Origin: Euryodendron excelsum | Lineage: Eukaryota > Streptophyta > Magnoliopsida > Ericales > Pentaphylacaceae | Direction of reading: 5' to 3' | Length of the DNA stretch: 64,000 nt | Assembly (NCBI GenBank): GCA_033060915.1 | Contig: CM065392.1 | Span: 15,961,501 to 16,025,500 of the forward strand | Shown here: one piece after another, positions 34,675-46,100 of the stretch | How the letters are laid out: each line of letters begins with the position of its first letter | Numbering within the stretch: position 1 is the first letter of the stretch | Program-made: the position numbers and the translations under genes | The notes under the pieces: generated by a model | What the model saw: the letters and a program-made list of their open reading frames with translations, nothing else | Told to the model about the DNA's origin: nothing | The model's database searches: none

Positions 34675-36000
34675 ATAGATTTTGGATTCTGGATGTTCTT
34701 ACCACACGTGTCCTTATAAGGAATGGTTTGATACTTATACACCCTATATTGGAGGAACAGTTCTAATGGGTAATGATGCAACTTGCAAGACTATTGGAAT
34801 TGGAACCATTAAAATTAAAATGTTTGACGGTATGGTGAGAACTCTAGCTGACGTGTGATATGTCCCTAACCTCGAAAAAAATTTAATTTCTTTGGGTATA
34901 CTTGACTCTAATGGTTTTTCCTTCAAAGCAATAGATAGGCTCCTAAAAGTTGTTAAAGGGGCCATGGTTGTCATGAACGGAAAAAGACAAGAAAACTTAT
35001 ATACATTGTTAGGGAGTACAGTTACAAGTGGAGCAGCTTTGACAACTCCTTTGGATTTGGGTACTGATGACACTACTCTATGACATTTATGCCTTGCCCG
35101 TATGAGTAAGAAAGGACTGCAAGAACTTCACAAATGCAATTGCTTGATGGGGTAAAAACTCGTAAACTTAATTTTTGTAGGTATTGCTTTTATGGTAAAC
35201 AGTGTAGGGTTAGCTTTAAAGTAGGACATCATAGAGCAAGGATGTGTTGGAGTATATACACTCTGACGTGTGGGGACCTGTGATGACTTCATCCAAAGGT
35301 GGAGCACTTTATTTTGTTACATTTATTAATGACTTCTCCAGGAAAATATAAGTCTACTTCATGAAGCACAAAAGTGAAGTGTTTGAAATATTCAAGCAGT
35401 GAAGAGCAGAAGTTGAAAAGCAGACAGGAAAGCAAGTTAAGTACTTACGGACAGACAGCGAGATGGAGTATAAACACCATAAGTTTAGAAAATTTTGCAA
35501 GATAGAAGGGATCACTCATCATTATACTACACTAGGGAGGCCATAACAAAATGGTGTAGCAGAAAGAATAAATAGGACCTTGTTAGAAAAAGCAAGATGC
35601 ATGAGAATACATGTAGGCTTGCCAAAATCATTTTGAGCTGAGGCTATTAACATGGCATGCTGTATCATTAACAGGTCACCATCTTTGGCTATTAATGCCA
35701 AAGTCCCTGAAGAGGTTTGGACAGGTAAACCAATTGATTATTCTAATTTGAGAATATTTGGTTGTCCAGTTTATGTTCACTTCCAGGAACAGCAACGGTC
35801 AAATTTAGACCCAAAGTCAAAACAATGCATATTTGTTGGTTATAAAAAAGGCGTAAAAGGGTACAAACTTTGGGATCCAATTGCACGGAAGGTTGTGATC
35901 AGTAGAGATGTCATCTTCAATGCAACACATATATTGAATTTAAATAGGGATGAAGTCAATAAGGAGGTGGAAGCTCATGGAGAAAAATTATCAGTTTAGG
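34675..36000 (+). pseudogene. pol: Protease-integrase region of the copia pol, with stops
   Basis: The order of domains is complete. The protease has [10 protein letters not shown] (34680-34709) and a short beta-rich body. A GAG-pre-integrase block lies at about 35080-35140. The His-Cys zinc region contains FCRYCFYGKQC at about 35177. In the integrase core the catalytic acidic residues can be placed in SDVWGP (about 35262), RTDSE (about 35452) and AERINRT (about 35558). The C-terminal GKPIDYSNLRIFGCPVYVH block is in the open stretch 35652-35997. Integrase would insert the cDNA into the host genome. Several TAG/TGA stops interrupt it. Confidence 0.9.
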
Positions 36001-36099
36001 TAGAGTAAGATGAAACACAACGGCTTACTAGAGATGATGATGCACCAACATCTTCTTTGGAAGAAACATCTGATGATGAAAGGTAGTAAGAACCAATTA

Positions 36100-37740
36100 C
36101 TATTGTTGCTGGAAGAGAGAAAATGACCCATAAGGCACCAGTCAGGTATGGCTTTAAAGACATGGTTTGTTTCGCATTAACTGTTGGTAGTGGAGATCCA
36201 TTTTCTTTTAAGGAAACGGTCAACAACAAAGAAAGTGAAAAGTGGATAGATGGAGTCTTTACGTAAAAAAAATACTTGGAAGCTTGCTGAAAAACCTAAG
36301 GGACGAAAGGTGATTGGTTGCAGGTGGGTATATCAAAAAAAGGAACCTATATTGGTGAATGAAGGAGAAAAATTCAAGGCTCAACTTGTAACTAAAGGGT
36401 ACAGGCAAGTTGAGGGGATTGACTATAATGAAATTTTTTCTTCTGTAGTAAAGCATTCTTCTATTCGTGTTATGTTAGCCATGGTAGCTATGTTTGACCT
36501 TGTGTTGCAGCAACTTGATGTCAAAATAGTATTCCTTTATGGAGAATTGGAGGAGAAAATATTTATGGAGCAACTAGAAGGATTCAAGGAATAAGGTAAA
36601 GAGAATCTGATATGTAATCCCAAAAGATCTCTTTACAGGTTAAAACAGTCTCCTAGATAGTGGTATAGAAGGTTTGATTCCTATATAGTACATATTGGCT
36701 ACATGAGGAGCAGTTATGATAGCTGTGTTTATTTTAAGATGCTTGGCTATGGTTTTTTTATTATTCAGATGCTTCATATTGATGACATGTTAATTGCTTC
36801 AAATAACATGCATGAGCTAGATTTATTAAAGTCTAGATTAAGAGAAGAATTTGATATAAAGAATCTAGGAGCTGCTAAAAAGATCCTTGGAATGGAAATC
36901 CAGAAGGGCAGAGAAAAGGCAAACTATGGGTATTACAGAAGAAATATGTGGACAAGGTGTTAGAGAGATTTAACATGACAAATGCAAAACCGGTCAGTAC
37001 TCCTCTAGCTAACCACTTTAAATTATTTGTTAGATCATGTCCTTTTACAGATGATGAGGTGGAGGAAATGTCCCAAGTGTTGTACGCTAGCACAGTGAGA
37101 AGCTTAATGTATGCCATGGTTTGCAGTCAGCCAAATATCTCCCATGCAGTTAGTGTTGTAAGTAAGTACATGGATAATCAAGTAAAGGAGCATTGGAATG
37201 CAGTCAAATGGATATTCAGGTACTTGAGCAGTATGATGGATTTCAGTATCTTGTATGAAAAATAAAATGAAACAGGACAGGTTGTGGGCTATGTAGATGC
37301 AGATTATACAGGAGATCTGGACAAGCCAAAGTCTACTACATGTTATATCTTTACTCTTGCAAGTGGGCCTATCAGTTGGAAAGATATGCTTCAATCGACT
37401 CCCGCTTTATCCACAACTAAAACAGAATATATGGCAATAATGGAAGCTACCAAAGAGGCTTTGTGGCTAACAGGTTTGGTCAAGGAATTGGGGTTGAAGC
37501 AGGAAGGATTAGAGTTATATTGCGATAATCAAAGTGCCATTCATTTGGCAAAGAATTAAGTTTATCATGCTTGGACAAAACACATTGACGTGAGGTATCA
37601 CGCAGCTAAAGGATAGGCAGAAGAAGGCAAGATAAATTTTAAAAAAAGATTCATACTGAGAATAATGGAGCGGATATGTTAACAAAGCTCGTGACTACAC
37701 AAAAGTTCAAGCATTACTTAGACTTGATCAATCTTTCGCA
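36100..37740 (+). pseudogene. pol: Reverse transcriptase-RNase H of the copia pol, with stops
   Basis: Reverse transcriptase starts with the NTWKL and GCRWVYQKK blocks (36250-36594). It continues through a PRQWYRRFD-like block with a stop. The catalytic box reads HIDDM at about 36775-36789 instead of the usual YVDDM. The C-terminal part is at 36948-37263. RNase H (37284-37557) has YVDADYTGD, TKTEYMA and YCDNQSAIHLAKN. The terminal TKPL-like block is degraded. Stops fall mostly where CAG, CAA, CGA or TGG is expected. The enzyme is dead. Confidence 0.9.
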
Positions 37741-37835
37741 CTGTTAAAGATTGGAAGAATATCCCAGGGCGTGAGGATGAGCATCTACATCTAGATGTGG
37801 ACTTGAAGTTTCAGGTGGAGGCAATTGCATTTTTG

Positions 37836-37849
37836 TCAAGGTGGAGAAT
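37836..37849 (+). other. Polypurine tract of the copia element
   Basis: A purine-rich run (TCAAGGTGGAGAAT) abuts the 3' LTR. It matches the AAGGTGGAGATTGTTGAG junction usual in plant copia elements, with small changes. Confidence 0.65.
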
Positions 37850-38322
37850 TCTTGAGAGTGGCTACAACTTCAAAGTCATTGCCGTTGGTAAACAGTCGTT
37901 AGAGCTACAGTAATCAAACAGTTGTCGTAACTACAATATTATTTACCCTTATTTTTCAACTCATTTACAAGTGTGCCATGACTCATTTCTCTTATAAATA
38001 GCCAACGGATCTCCCATTTTCAAGACACAGCCAGAAGAAGAGAAAGTAGGGTTTTCTTTACTAAGTTTGAAAAGGTGAGTTGTGACAGGTGTAGGGTTTA
38101 AGGGGTTGGGTTTGGGTATTAAACTTGAGTGTATATTTGTACCATTATTCTAAATTTTTCTCAGTAGTAAAGAAGGAGACCGAAACATGTCTCGTGGATG
38201 TAAGCAATCTTGCCGAACCATGCTAAACACTAGTGTCACTTTTCTTTTGCGTGCTTTGATTTATTTTTATTATTATTTTTGTATCATTCGTACTGACCAA
38301 ATTGCTGCGAGAATTTCCAACA
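37850..38322 (+). mobile_element. 3' LTR of the 5.1-kb copia element
   Basis: The LTR starts TCTTGAGAGTGGC (TG has become TC) and ends TTTCCAACA (473 bp). It is followed by the target duplication AATAG. TATAAATA is at 37993-38000. Confidence 0.94.
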
Positions 38323-39030
38323 AATAGAAGTTCTAAAAACTTTGTAAGTTCTACTATTAGTGGAATACCATGAAATATATTCCTTTTGTCATTTTGGAAG
38401 TCGAACTTACCAAGCGACATAAGGTGTCTTACAGTTCCATAACTCATAAGTTGTCTGTATAGTGAGACCTTAGATAAACCCGATTTATAGTGTACTATAT
38501 TATTTAAACTACTTTAGCCCAAAACCTTGAAAGAAGTGACTTGCTATAAAGCATGACTTTAGCCATCTCTTGGACCACTTTATTATTCCTTTACACTGCC
38601 CCATTATGTTATGGAGTCATAGGGTCGGAGAACTTATGTCGAATTTCCTGCTCATTACAAAACTTAACATAATTTGAATTTTCAAATTCTTTATATGATC
38701 CATCCAATTTTTTAGATACATCCAATTTTTATTCATTTCTCTTTCTACAATATCACATAATGAGCTCTAAAAACTAGAAAAAGCATCATAATTCTCTTAA
38801 CTCTCATGCTTTTTGTTCTCATTGGACCCATCAAATCCACGTACAAGCTCGAGTGCATATTTTGTGGAGATATATCTAACTTTACAGTATGTTATCTTAA
38901 CTTGTTTATTAATTTGACATGGACCACACACAATTCGTGGGTTTTCCAAGCCTAATAGTCTAATCTCCAAGCACTGGGAAGAAGTCTTATGGTTAGGTAG
39001 TGTTAAGTTTTCAGCAGTTGTCCCTATTGA
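38323..39030 (-). pseudogene. pol: Reversed copia integrase fragment, target of the 5.1-kb element
   Basis: On the minus strand, from high to low coordinates, there is an integrase zinc-region-like block (CGPCQINKQ, about 38920), then LELVRGF, then a degraded QHNG and NKVVQEMAKVML block (about 38540-38610). A C-terminal block LGKFDFQNDKRNIFHG follows (about 38366-38415), with the order expected for copia integrase. Stops and frameshifts are frequent. The 5.1-kb copia element landed inside it at AATAG, so this fragment is older. Confidence 0.7.
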
Positions 39031-39952
39031 ATTGTGACACATGGTTATATTAGCACCTTGAATTTATAGTAAAAAAGAGAGACTTTTAAGGAACAAGCGC
39101 CACATGTCACAATTAAATAAGAATGACTACTGCGAAAATCATACTAACCATTGGACTTTTTTTCCCAAGCACTATCAAACATTAAACAGTTAACAAGTAT
39201 AACTTACAGCCACACCCAAAACGACATCACCAATTTAAAGTTCACTTGTAGTCACAACAATACAACATTTTCCTATGCTTCACTACCATAACAAATACCA
39301 TGCAGTAATCACCTGAGTCTTAAAATACCACCAAGATGAAGCTTCAAGCTACCTTGATCTTCTTTGCTTGCTATGGATTGTAGAATGGTTTCTCGAGATT
39401 CAAGAGATAACTCTAGATATATATTTGGATATTATGAGTAGTAGGGAAACCTGTCACTTTGTGCCATATATATAAGAAACTTCAGTCCAAGTCTAACTTG
39501 GATTACAAAACTAGAAACTTATTTGATTCTTGCACGATTGAGAGTTTAGCAAGCCATGTTTGCTAGAGCGAGAGTCTAGTGGAATTCTCTGAAGTTCTAT
39601 CCTTACTGGAGCGATAGTTTATCAAGGGTCTCTTAATTTTTTTGTCAGTTGTAGTTGCAGTCTCGTTGGAGCAACAATCCAATGAATTTCTACATTTCAG
39701 TTTTTAGCTTATATGTGCTCCAAACTTCATGGCGAAACAACCCTTAGCACTTGCTTGTGGGTGTCCCAATATGCCATGCATTGAAGCTTGACTTCTATTT
39801 ATTTATTTTTTTTGCAGCAACTTATGTTTTTAATCAATCGACTTACTCAATTCACAACTTGACATAATTAAAAAAAATAAACTATCAATGCAACCAATGT
39901 TTTTTCATAACAATTTTTCAATATTACAACATAGGTTCTATCATTTAAAAGG
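39031..39952. other. Transposon-derived stretch, no gene recognised
   Basis: No coding potential is seen. The sequence contains a diverged repeat (39180-39320) shared with 27670-27800. It also has a tract (39330-39800) with three GAGCGA(G/T)AGT or GGAGCAACAAT phrases, which may belong to an old LTR. No ends could be set. Confidence 0.35.
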
Positions 39953-41345
39953 TGTCACGCCCCGATTTTTATCAAGCGTCTCTTGACTCGGGAAAATCTT
40001 ATACTCTCTCTAATAAAACTCATCCTTTTAAAAAGAACAAGTGTGACAGGAGTTTAATCTTTGAAACTTGATTTTTATAAGGACTTTTTGAAAAAAAATT
40101 TGAGTCACTACCTAACATGAATAAAGGTGTGTTTCACCTAAACATAAGTAGAATTTGAATATCAAACTTAAGTTTTTGAAAAAACATTTTTAGATGCCTT
40201 CTAGAGAAGCTTTTAAAAACAAGATTTTTAGTAACCTTTTGAAAATTGTATTAAAGTCTTTTTGAAAACATGAATCTAAGTTGGTTTGTCTACTAAAATT
40301 TATGGTCCGGGTGTTGGTTACGTGTAGGCAAAGTATCTGAAGATCACCATCCTATCCAGCTCGATGTAAATCGATATCTACATGTATCTACACCCTTGAT
40401 CTACTCATGAATCTCTGATTACTAATATTCACCCATATTTTCTTTGAAAACAGGGTTCTGATTATCATTGGAGGATGACAGATGCATGATGCATGTTTTG
40501 AAAATAAAAGTTTGTATAAAAAGCTTTAGAAAACTTGTTTTAAAAAGAGACTTGAATATTTAGAGTTTGAAATGAGTTTTTTGAAAAGTGCCATTTGAAA
40601 GAAAAAATGTCCATTTGATAGATGTAATGATAACACCTAGGTTTTTCTAAATTGACTATGTATCTTCATTGACAAGAATCAGGTCAATCATGATTAATGC
40701 AAGAATGGAAAATAAACTCGAGAGAGTTTTGGATAGTTTTGAAATAACTCGAGGGAGTTTGGAAGGATTGTAGAAGTGAACTCAAGATAGTTTGGAATGT
40801 TTTTAAAAGCAAACTTAATAGGGTTAAAGAGTATTTTGAAAACACCTTTGAAAGCATTTTTGCTTGAAGAAACTCAAGAGAGTTTTGAGATGTTTTGAAA
40901 CCATTTTTTTTCAAGAGAACTTAAGAGAGTTTTGACATTTTTTTAAAGAATTTTTTACTCAAAAATAATTTTTGGAAAACACAATGTGCATGATATGCAA
41001 AAGGGTAAGGTATCACTACATAGCAAGATAGCTCCAATGCCATAACATTGTTGGTGGGACTTGCAAAGCAACCTCGAGTGCCGTGGGCCTTTCAAGTGTT
41101 CTCTAGCCATGGCAATGAAACCTTCTTGTTCAAGCATCAAGAAGAGGGAGTTTGAAGATGGGGATTTAAATAAAAAAAAGCTCAATTGAACTTTAATGGA
41201 TGAGAGAGAGTGGGGGAATCTTGAAATCATACCACGGTTTTACCTTAATCTTCAACCTTTGCAGCTTCTCCTTCATCGTTGATGAAATTACTTCAAGACT
41301 TGAAGAAATGGTTGGAGGTTAGGGGTTTTGCTTTGATAAATGACT
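39953..41345 (-). mobile_element. Truncated third copy of the giant-LTR family
   Basis: It starts TGTCACGCCCCGATTTTTATC, the same terminus as 27926. It then follows that copy in order: the ACTCATCCTTTTA block, the TTTCACCTAAACATAAGTAG block, a TGGTTACGTGTAGGCAAAG block, an ATGCATGATGCATG block and a purine-rich repeat section (40680-40940). The TATA-box region and everything beyond are missing, so the U3-side end is lost. The right limit is approximate. Confidence 0.7.
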
Positions 41346-41589
41346 AAGCTTTTTAACCGATTTTCGAGGGACAGATTAAACCTAACACCCTAAAGCCGCT
41401 TGAGAAACAAACCCTGATCAGCATAAGGTAAGGCTAGCAGGCCTTCGGAGAGCAAGCTCGAGGGCCCAGTGACAATGTCGGGCACCAAAACCACTGTGTG
41501 AAGTGCACTAAAGCCTTCACTCTTTAGCCTTGCCCTAGGCGGTTTAGGCAGTTGAAGTCAAAATAGTGGTGCAGAAAGAAAAAAAAAAA

Positions 41590-41632
<43 letters not shown>

Positions 41633-42126
41633 CACCGAGTAATAACGCACCTGCCCAATTATATCCAACGATACTACAATTGACAACATTGTTCTCCGAT
41701 GATGTCCCCTGGGCGACGAGAACAACTGGCCAAGGGACAAAAAGAGGAGAGATAATATGATTGAGCGAACTAAAGGTTTAAACTTTTTCTTGAAAGAAAT
41801 CTATAAGAGGTCAAATCTAATCACAATAACCTGATTTTTTTTTTACTTCCCAAAATAACCTAATTTGAAGAACTTGTTTTAGTTGTTAATTCAGAAGTTA
41901 TAAATTCAAATCTTTAATGATTCTATCATTATATATGCAACAAAAATGAAGTATTTGTATTCCATTTAACAAATGAAGGATTTGTATCAATAAAGTCTTT
42001 CACTAATTGGTTCTTTATTTTTAATGAAGAGATATTTATTATTTGCTGAGGGAGAGTAATTAAAGATGGTTGGACAAAATAGGATTCTCACTTCAATGTA
42101 ACTTATTTTGGTATACTTAATTGCAT

Positions 42127-42162
<36 letters not shown>

Positions 42163-42833
42163 GTTAGTAATACAAGGACGATATAGCGATAATATTGTCC
42201 AGAAAATGATATGCCTACATTTAGACTTCTATATATAAATAGCATGTATTTTATAATTTGACCCAAACTACAAATGTTATGGATTCTGCAAACTACTGGT
42301 ATCAATTTAATCGAGAAAAGAACAATAATCAAACCCAAGACATCCGAGTCTACGACCCATGCAGATTCGTATTTTTTATAATTTATTTAAACATTTATGT
42401 CAATTGTCAGCATGTGACCGCATAAACTTTATGTTTGATATCAAGTCATCTGTAGTCCAGCACTGTCAAAGTTTAATTCTAATATTAGAGCATCACATAT
42501 ACATAGCACGTTCCATTTTTATTTATTTTTTCATAATAAAAAACGAGGAAATAGAAAATCCTATCTTTTTTTCTTGGTAGGCCAAAAAGAAAAAGGAAAA
42601 GAAAAGGCTGGAATATAATGGCCCATTAATTCTTTATACTAAAACTCTCTTCTCCCTCTTTTAACACACACACACACACAAATTAACACCACACTTTAAA
42701 TATCTGAATTGTTTGGCATCTAAGTTTATTTATTTGGGCCCCAAACAAAAAGGAAAAGAAAAAAGGAAAAACAAAAAAAAAAAAAAAAGAAGAAGGAGAA
42801 AGAAACTCATGCATTAGGGTTTGGGAAGCACGT
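41346..42833. other. Intergenic stretch downstream of the hydrolase gene
   Basis: It has poly(A) followed by (AG)n at 41579-41629, (TA)n at about 42130-42156, (AC)n at about 42666-42680 and purine-rich runs at 42740-42805. No gene is recognised. Confidence 0.5.
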
Positions 42834-42839
42834 TTTATT
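42834..42839 (-). terminator. Poly(A) signal of the hydrolase gene
   Basis: AATAAA on the minus strand lies 43 bases beyond the stop codon, after a (TA)n run. It is the canonical near-upstream element for polyadenylation. Confidence 0.5.
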
Positions 42840-42881
42840 TTTCATCGCAAGCTTGATATATATATATATATATATATATAT

Positions 42882-43144
42882 TCAGGCTTGGGCTGCTGCC
42901 TCCAGAACTACTTCAGCAGCTTCTCTATTCTTCTCCACTGAACCACTACTGCTCTCTGGCGCAACTGGAATCTCATGGGCCGGCTCATGGCGTTTGGGGT
43001 CATCGACCTTGGCTTCACCATTTTCCCTTGAACCATGTTTGTCATCATCTGAAACCGAAGGTGCTGCTGCATTTCTACTGCTTCGTTGGAGGAGGAGGAT
43101 CATCTCGGTGGTCCAACTGCGTAACTTTTCCGTGGCATCCTCAT
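42882..43144 (-). CDS. Hydrolase exon 6 (C-terminus)
   Basis: The acceptor ATATAG precedes ATGAGGATGCC, and the split codon G|AT gives Asp208. The first ~22 residues continue the last helix of the fold. The rest is a Ser/Glu/Ala-rich tail ending EAAAQA and TGA, followed by a (TA)n run. Confidence 0.85.
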
Positions 43145-46100
43145 CTATATTAACCATCATTATATATATATATATACCAATTGAAATAGAAATTGTTAAT
43201 ACGTTCTGTCTATCTAATATTGTTATATATATATACATTGTCAGCTAGGGTGGGGTGGGGTGTGGTGTGGAGATCAGGAGACATGCATCTCAATTAATAA
43301 TAATATAAACAAACAACCAGCCAACCAACCAACCTAGTCTTGGGACAGTATGGCCCTGGGGGTGCCTTATGATAAGAGGGTTGTGAAAGGAATTGGCTAA
43401 CTCCTCAGAGGGCAATCTCAACCAGTCCTTGGCTCCTATGAAGTGAACTGATCTGACGTTGATCGGCTCTTTGTAGGCAATCTCACATATACTTGGATCC
43501 CTAAACTTTGACCCTGATATTGATACAAATAGTTTCATAGGTGGGTGCTCCTTCAACACTTTTCCCTGCCATATTACCACAATTTTCTCACTCTTCATGG
43601 TTAAATGTTTCATTGTGCATGCACCACACACATACAGTTAATTATATATATATATATATATATATAATACATGGATGGATATGAAGCAAGATTTGCAGAC
43701 CTGTGTTTGGTAGCCAAGCAAAAGAGCCGATAGTGTTGCTCCCTGAAGAAAACAAAACACAGGTCATTTTGCATGCATGGATTATTTTTAGTTGAAGTTA
43801 GTTATTGTCTATCCTAGCCATGAAAGATGTCCAGTGCTGTGATCACGTTGGAGTGAGCTAAAGCTATCTATCTACCTATTCTAGATTATAACAATTGGTT
43901 GTTGGGTCATTGAAAAACTCAATCAAAATTTTAAATTACTCCTACTATTTTTCTTAAATTAGTTTAATACAATTTAGAAAGTTCTTTCTTAAATTTTAAA
44001 TTTGAATTTTCTATTCAAATTCTTTATTTTCTCTTTTTAAAAGGCCAAATATCATAATTTTTTTTAATATTTATTCATATTTTCTGACGTTCTTCTCATA
44101 TTATGAGCTCTCATTATACCATAAGCTCTATAATATGAACACAAAAATTAAAATATATTATTTAAAACTTACTTGAACTCATTCATTCTTTTAATTATGC
44201 TTTAAAACTCCCTTTAATTTCATTTACCAAATCAGAGAAAAAAATACTCTTAATCTTGAAAAGAAAAATATATTGCTACTAAAATTGGTAACACGTTGAT
44301 GGTGAACCATTTATAATTTTTCATATTTTTACATCCTTTTTAACTGGTCTTACCGTATGATGACCAAATAGCTTATATATATATATATAGGTATAATATT
44401 TTCCATACATATTCGTTGCCTACTCGCATCTTCTTTTTTGGTCATTCATCTCTCTTGCCAACCTTTCTCTCTTTTCCATTGGTGCTTATCTTCCTAGTCC
44501 GCATCTTTTGAATGTATGTTCATGTTGTTAAAATTTTTGTTGTCCGTATGTATATAACTTTGTTACAAATAGGTTTATTTATTTGTATGCTAATTTATTT
44601 ATCTCTTAAGTTGTGTCTCTCTTTCACTAATGTTTCCATTCTTTTTTTCACAATTGTTTTTCTCCTTCTATGTCGATTTTTTAAGGTATTCATATTATTA
44701 TATATTTTTTAAAAATTTTCTTTGGCATTTAATTTTGTGGAATCCAACTACACATAAGTATTGGCTGCATTGAATATAACTATTTTATTTTTAGAGCTTA
44801 TAACCAAGAATACATGATAAGTTTGGAACGTAAAAACAAAATTTTTGAAAACAAAGCCTAAGCTTTGAATCATCAAACAAACTACCAAATAATGCATTTT
44901 CAAATTTTTTTTCTTACCCGTGTATAGTAGGGGGTTCACTGCTCGTTATATATAATAATAATAATAATAGGTATATATATATTATAATAATAGCTTAGGG
45001 AGGTCTTTGAAGTTGAAAATTTCAATCCATTTTCTCAAGTGTTTTATTTCTAAATCATAAAATAAGGATAGTAAACTATTAGTGGTTGTTTCTAATTTTT
45101 TTGTTTATTTCCTCTAAATTTCAGAAATACTATCCATTGATTGATAGGGTAAAGTTTTCAAATTTCTTTAATTATGCTCTTTCTATATAAATTAGATATT
45201 ACATTTATAAAATAGAAAGCACACATATAGTGAAATTATTAGCACTTTATCATTTATTTTATTGTCTAAAATCACATCTCTCAAAAAAACATTTACAAGA
45301 ATTTTTTTAAAATTTTTTTGAATTAAAAGAAAAAAAATAGAACTATGGTGAAGTTATTATGTTTTAATCTTATTTATTTTCAAATAAAATGTACACATTT
45401 ATTTCCATTTTACATTTTTTATTCTTTCAAATTTCTTAAAATTATTTCCAATGATCAATACAACAATATATTTTTAAAATATCATCTAATCACAATAATT
45501 CAAAATATTTATACAAACCTAAATTTGAAGTAGAAGATTTTAAATTAAAAAAATATAATTTTACCTATAAGCAATGATACTTCAATAATTTTTGTCTTAT
45601 AACTCTACTCTATCTTCATGTTACTAAGGTTGGATAATAAATGATATAACTATTTTGTGATAATATTGATTTCATAATAAAAAATCATTAGTTTTGACTT
45701 GATCAACATTTTTAAGCATAATCAGTAATATAGAGGAGTTTTTCCTAGAAACTTTGCAAAGTCTAATAAAATTAATTTATCATATTTTATTATCTATAAA
45801 AATAATTTAAACACTTATTTACTAATTATTGAGGTGTCAATCTTCAATTCATTATTTACATGTTAGTATAACAATATTTTCAAATACTTTAAATAATAGT
45901 GAATATATTATATTTTTAAATTTTAAACTAAAAATGCAAGTCCAATGTAAACAGACCAAGAAACAATAGGCCTTTCAAGCATTTTCACCTCACATTTTAA
46001 TATAATTTCATATTACTTAACAAATAAAACACTTAATTGACAAGATTAATTTTGTGATATATGCATGGGGTTGTTCAACATTGATAAGCCAAATCAATTT

